The translations under genes were made by a program, and so were the position numbers. 64,000 nucleotides of DNA, taken from NCBI GenBank assembly GCA_039704465.1, contig JASFAU010000001.1, positions 372,001-436,000 on the forward strand. Direction: 5' to 3'. This DNA comes from Plasmodiophora brassicae. Lineage: Eukaryota; Endomyxa; Phytomyxea; Plasmodiophorida; Plasmodiophoridae. Shown here one piece after another: positions 60,351 through 64,000 of the stretch. Below the pieces are notes generated by a model that was not told the DNA's origin, searched no databases, and worked only from the letters and a program-made list of their open reading frames with translations. Within the stretch, counting starts at the first letter, position 1. The number at the start of each line of letters is the position of its first letter.

Positions 60351-63300
60351 TTAGACATTTAGCAACCGTTTCAAGTCGTCCATCGTGAACAGCTTCACTT
60401 TGGAGACATTGGCGACGGACCCACTTCCAAGTATGTCAGTTGCTAGTCGTTGCTTGCGCTTCTGCAGGTCTAGGACGTTTTCTTCGATTGAATTCGCGAT
60501 AACCTGAACATTGGCGCAAGTAAGCGGACCCGAGCGCGAAACAGCCCTGAGGTTACCAGTCGGTGGATGAACACGGGTTTGGTTTGCCCGATGCGGTAGA
60601 TGCGGTCGAACGCTTGATCCTCAACAGCACCGTTCCACCATACGTCAAGCGAGAAACAGTGATTGGCAGCCGTGAGGTTGAGCCCAACGCCGGCGCACTT
60701 CAAACTCAACAGAAACACGTTCGTTGTCGTGGTGTCGCGGAACCGCTTCACTGCAGATTGGCGCGCTTCCTTTGTCATGGAGCCGTCGAGACGGGCGAAC
60801 TGGTACCCAGCGGATGAAAGCACGGGTTCCAAAGCATCGAGCAATGTCGTCCACTGACTACTGACTAGTGAGATTAGAAACGAACACACCAAGAGCGCCG
60901 ATGGCACCTGAAAATAACGCTCTTCTCGCAGCCAGGTCGTTTCTCAATCTCCGCCAACTCTTTCAAGAGGAACTTGACTTTCGTTGACGACGCTACATGA
61001 TCTTTGACCGGATGCACTGATGCAACACATAAGCAGGGCTTCTCGTGACAGCGAGTGGCCCTTACCTTCAGCGGAGCCATCATTCAAAGGTCTCCGCTTA
61101 ACGACAAGATCGTCTTTGGTCAATCGTTTCTGACAGGTTGGACATTGTTCACGTGTTTGCAGAGCCTACAATCAGGATCAGAAATGCACATGAAATAGAC
61201 AGGACGCGCGTACCGTCGAAATGCATTCGGTGCAGAAAGCGTGACCACATGGCGCAGAGCTCACGGACTCAGCGACAGGGTCAAAACAAATCTCGCAGCC
61301 AGAAGCTAGGTCCACTTTCAACGCATGATTTTCAGCTGGCGAAACGCCGAGATTCGCGAAGCTCTTCGACAAATCATCGCATTCCTTCGTGTCAGTGTCA
61401 CTAGCTACATCAATGGCTGCTTTCGTTTCAACAGTGGCCAGGCCGCAACATGACTGCCTCAGACGAAGCAGCGAAGTTAGCATTTGCTTATAGCCACCGT
61501 CCTGTGAACTACGCATAAGATATTAGGTGTTGACACAAGAAGCCAGACTTACCTGGTCGCCTTTGTAAGCGGATGCGAATTGTTGCTTGCAATGGCGCTG
61601 GAGCTCGTTGTAAACTTGTTGTTCACTTGGACTGAACCTCAGCTTATGAATCAGTAGCGCCCTACATTGACACGTTTACACGAGCCACACTGGCAAAGAA
61701 CACGGATGTGCCTACCGATGAGGAAGGTCGATGAGCAGCTTGCCAGATTCGTCGCGGTCAGCCTTGCTCCGGCGAAGCATAACCGATTGCAAGACGGTCC
61801 TCAGCCTCTCGACGTTTTGACGATTCGGAAACTTGCCGCGCCCTTCAGATAATTCAGTACAGTTCAGCGTCCAGAGTAACTCTCGTTTTACCGAACAACG
61901 TATTCCACTGGTTAAAATCCGCGTATGGCATGAAACGTAAGAACTTCATCGGAGAGTACAGATCCTGCAGCTGGTTCTGCAAAGGTGTCGCTGTTGTTAC
62001 GGTCAAGTCCCGCGAGAAAACATACAAAGTAAAGGCATCACTACCAGACATAAACCATCTGCACATGGCTTCGAGCTCAAAAACGGCTTTGGCTGACATT
62101 GTCGACGCATTCTTAATGAAATGTGCCTCCTAGATCAACTGTAAGGGAACCTCGCACTGACGCAATATACATACTGAACGTCTTACATCGAGAACCACTC
62201 GACGCCACCTGATCGAATGAAGAGGCCCATTTCCTATCATTTTATAGGAGGACACAGCAACCTGTAAAACGTATGAGCGAAAAGGCCTTCAACGCATGTA
62301 GGTCTTTGGCGAACCTGGTAGGTAGTAAGGACGACATCAAACGAGGCAATAACGTTCGGGTCGTTATCGCGTTTAGGGCCATGGCAAGTCAGAACCCGGA
62401 GACGATTCTTAGCGACGTGGCGATCGATCTCATCAGCCCACTATGGTCGTGCATTAAATACGCGAAGTCACGTGGTGAAGAGGCAACCTACCTGACTGAG
62501 TACCGCCAAAGGGCAAACAATCAGCGTAGCGTTGGAACTAATCAAGGTGGACGGCTCGTCATTGTCCTTTACGCTGACAGGCTTGGATGTCAGAATCAAC
62601 GAGATCATCTGCAAGGTCTTGCCAAGACCCATATCTGCTGACGTATGTTATCGCACGTCACAAGCATCCTAATACAACTTGCCGTCGGCAAGGATTCCAC
62701 CAGCAGGTTCATCTTGCCGCAACGATGAAATTTCTTCCCGAGAGCACATCCAACTTAGCGCCTGACGTTGGTGTCGATACAGCTTCGATAGAAGTGCATC
62801 ACTTGGCTGGACCTGACGTAATCACTTTAACCGCGAGTACCGACGTCAGCAATGTTGAACGATTTGCCTCTTGAACGTTTTCTTTCTTAGATAGAGAGTT
62901 CAACAGGCTTTGTACATGGGATATGGTCACCTGACAGAACGTTACTGGCTGCAGCAGGAGACTATGGCCGTACGATCCAAACCACACTAGCTCGATCATC
63001 ATTCAGAGGCCGGTCTGACGATGACCTGCCGAGCGAAAGCCCGGCAAGAGAACGCTCCAAAGTGTCAATGTCGGCATTTGGATTGGACGGTCGTGACGAT
63101 ATCAGTTTCTTATTGTGAGCCCCCGAAACCGGTTCGACCTATGCAAATTGTGTTAGACGCGATATGGTATTACACCAGTCCCCTTACAGCTGTAGGTGTA
63201 GCAGAAGTGGCGGCCTCTTCTAATAGGCGCAGCTTTTCCTTCATCCGCTTCCCATTGTCAGGTGTCCGCGACACCAGAGCAGTGTCAGCAAGCATGTCCT

Positions 63301-63719
63301 TCAAAGTGGCGATTTGTTTCTCGATGGCCCCCAGTGGCATCGACGAAAACGCTGCACACAGTTCAGCCGGACGCTACAAACGCGACGCGACGTGCGGCCA
63401 ACGGTTATTGCAGATCGGCGGTTCCGTCGCGGCAACCTTCGACTGAACGACGTCTGATTCCCATTTGAAGAACCTGTACACAGCAGGTGTCATGGAGAAG
63501 GCCGTTGACGCAGCTGCCCTGACACGCGTACCGGCATTGGCTGGGCCTGGGGAACAGCGGGCAACCGTAGAAGAACCGCCCCTGATTCGGCCCTGCCTTT
63601 CGAACTTCCCTCCGCACGGCCCGGCGCGCGCCGCCGCAGCACATCACATCGCCTGTCGCCGTCGACGTCATCGCGTCTGCGCCGGAATCGCCACGTTCCG
63701 TCACTGGCAGCTGCTGCAT
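60351..63719 (-). CDS. TTF2/Lodestar-like SNF2 helicase with GRF zinc finger and RING
   Basis: DNA-dependent ATPase of the SNF2 superfamily. ATG 63719 (or 63671) leads to a GRF zinc finger: MCCGGARRAVRREV, KAGPNQGRFFYGCP, then SQCRYACQ. A helical region matches the TTF2/Lodestar leader (SSMPLGAIEKQIATLKDML, RTPDNGKRMKEKLRLLEEA). ATPase lobe 1: ADMGLGKTLQMISLIL, a DEAHFIKNAST-type box at about 62110, and ATPLQNQLQDLYSPMKFLRF. A C3HC4 RING follows (GCEICFDPVAESVSSAPCGH, CTECISTV, then EQCPTCQKRL after an intron). Lobe 2: YQFARLDGSMTKEARQSAVK, AGVGLNLTAANHCFSLDVWW and DRIYRIGQTKPVFIHRLV, ending MDDLKRLLNV. RING is a Rad5/Rad16/HLTF feature, GRF and LPDxGKR are TTF2 features, so the exact orthology is open. 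Confidence 0.8.
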
Positions 63720-63983
63720 TTTTAGCCATGCCTCAGGACGCAAGACCGGTCGATGCGTTTTTGCCTTGTTTCCCCATGGCCCGCTCCGTACACCTGATGC
63801 TGGTCAGCCCAGGAATACCCGAGGCTCTATCCCAACCATCGAGAGGGGCACCCTTGTCACAAGCAGCGCGCGGGCGTGACACTCGACATGATTCTGGGGC
63901 GGCATGACGCCGGGGAGGCGGGGACCGGGTGTTGTATGTTACGTGGCTAAATATATTGAGGTGCAGGTCAGTGTCTAGGCGGG

Positions 63984-64000
63984 ATGGCCGCCGCTATGTA
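63984..64000 (+). CDS. Possible first codons of the next gene (partial)
   Basis: ATGGCCGCCGCTATG at 63984 has a good start context (GGGATGG) and lies about 35 bp after an AT-rich TAAATATATTGAGG (63946-63959) that could be a TATA element. Only the first five codons are in the window, so this is a guess from context. Confidence 0.2.

Noticed and set aside
1..64000. CRISPR array, rRNA operon, prophage or integron
   Set aside because: No regularly spaced repeats, no rRNA-like blocks and no phage genes; the spliced genes are eukaryotic.

Overview
The window is nuclear DNA of a compact, GC-rich, flagellated protist. Genes are split by very short spliceosomal introns (most about 45-77 nt) with GT..AG ends and a CTRAY-like branch site (TGCTAAC, CTGAC) just before the acceptor. 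Spacers are often under 100 bp and genes lie on both strands in no operon-like order. Three axonemal genes (IQUB, CFAP57, SPAG6/PF16) imply a motile stage. The signal-peptide proteins with SKP1/BTB-like, ankyrin, RING and kinase modules recall plasmodiophorid Rhizaria such as Plasmodiophora; that placement is inference only.

Layout. 1-6.7 kb: end of an unknown gene, a tiny ORF, an alpha-1,3-fucosyltransferase (GT10), IQUB, a 7TM-RGS receptor and a secreted SKP1/BTB-like ankyrin protein. 7.5-14 kb: TIM17, an organellar RAP-domain protein, an unrecognised 194-residue protein, an NSUN RNA methyltransferase and a Pro/Ser/Gly-rich surface protein. 14-17 kb: two CadD-like transporter paralogues on either side of TRM8/METTL1. 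17-25.6 kb: CFAP57, a Tse2-type ADP-ribosyltransferase-fold protein, a secreted SKP1/BTB-like RING-H2 protein, a TEX30-type hydrolase and SF3B2. 25.9-34 kb: a Claspin/Mrc1-like protein, TAF13, a small membrane protein, a leucine-zipper protein with a repeated GRF-x-ISDI motif, SPAG6 and BPNT1. 34-42 kb: AASDH/ACSF4, a PAQR receptor, a kinase-like protein with a signal peptide and an RCC1/SERGEF-like protein.

42.07-44.12 kb is a mobile element resembling piggyBac: ends starting CCC, flanking ATAT, inverted termini carrying a long AT-rich palindrome, two further copies of that palindrome inside, and a minus-strand multi-exon transposase-like gene. Its left end stops 5 bp from the start codon of the RCC1 gene. 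44.2-64 kb: SCYL1, a TPR protein, eIF1A, a SWI/SNF (SMARCA4/STH1-type) ATPase, a PRA1-family protein, a full-size PDR-type ABC transporter and a TTF2-like SNF2 helicase carrying both a GRF zinc finger and a RING.

Most genes are unrelated housekeeping functions (chromatin and transcription: SMARCA4, TTF2-like, TAF13; RNA: SF3B2, TRM8, NSUN, RAP, eIF1A; trafficking: SCYL1, PRA1, RCC1; cilium: IQUB, CFAP57, SPAG6). The accessory content (secreted SKP1/BTB-like proteins, secreted kinase, Tse2-fold protein, CadD duplicates, the transposon) is where novelty is most likely. Splice sites were read by eye; where exon lengths summed to whole codons this is stated.
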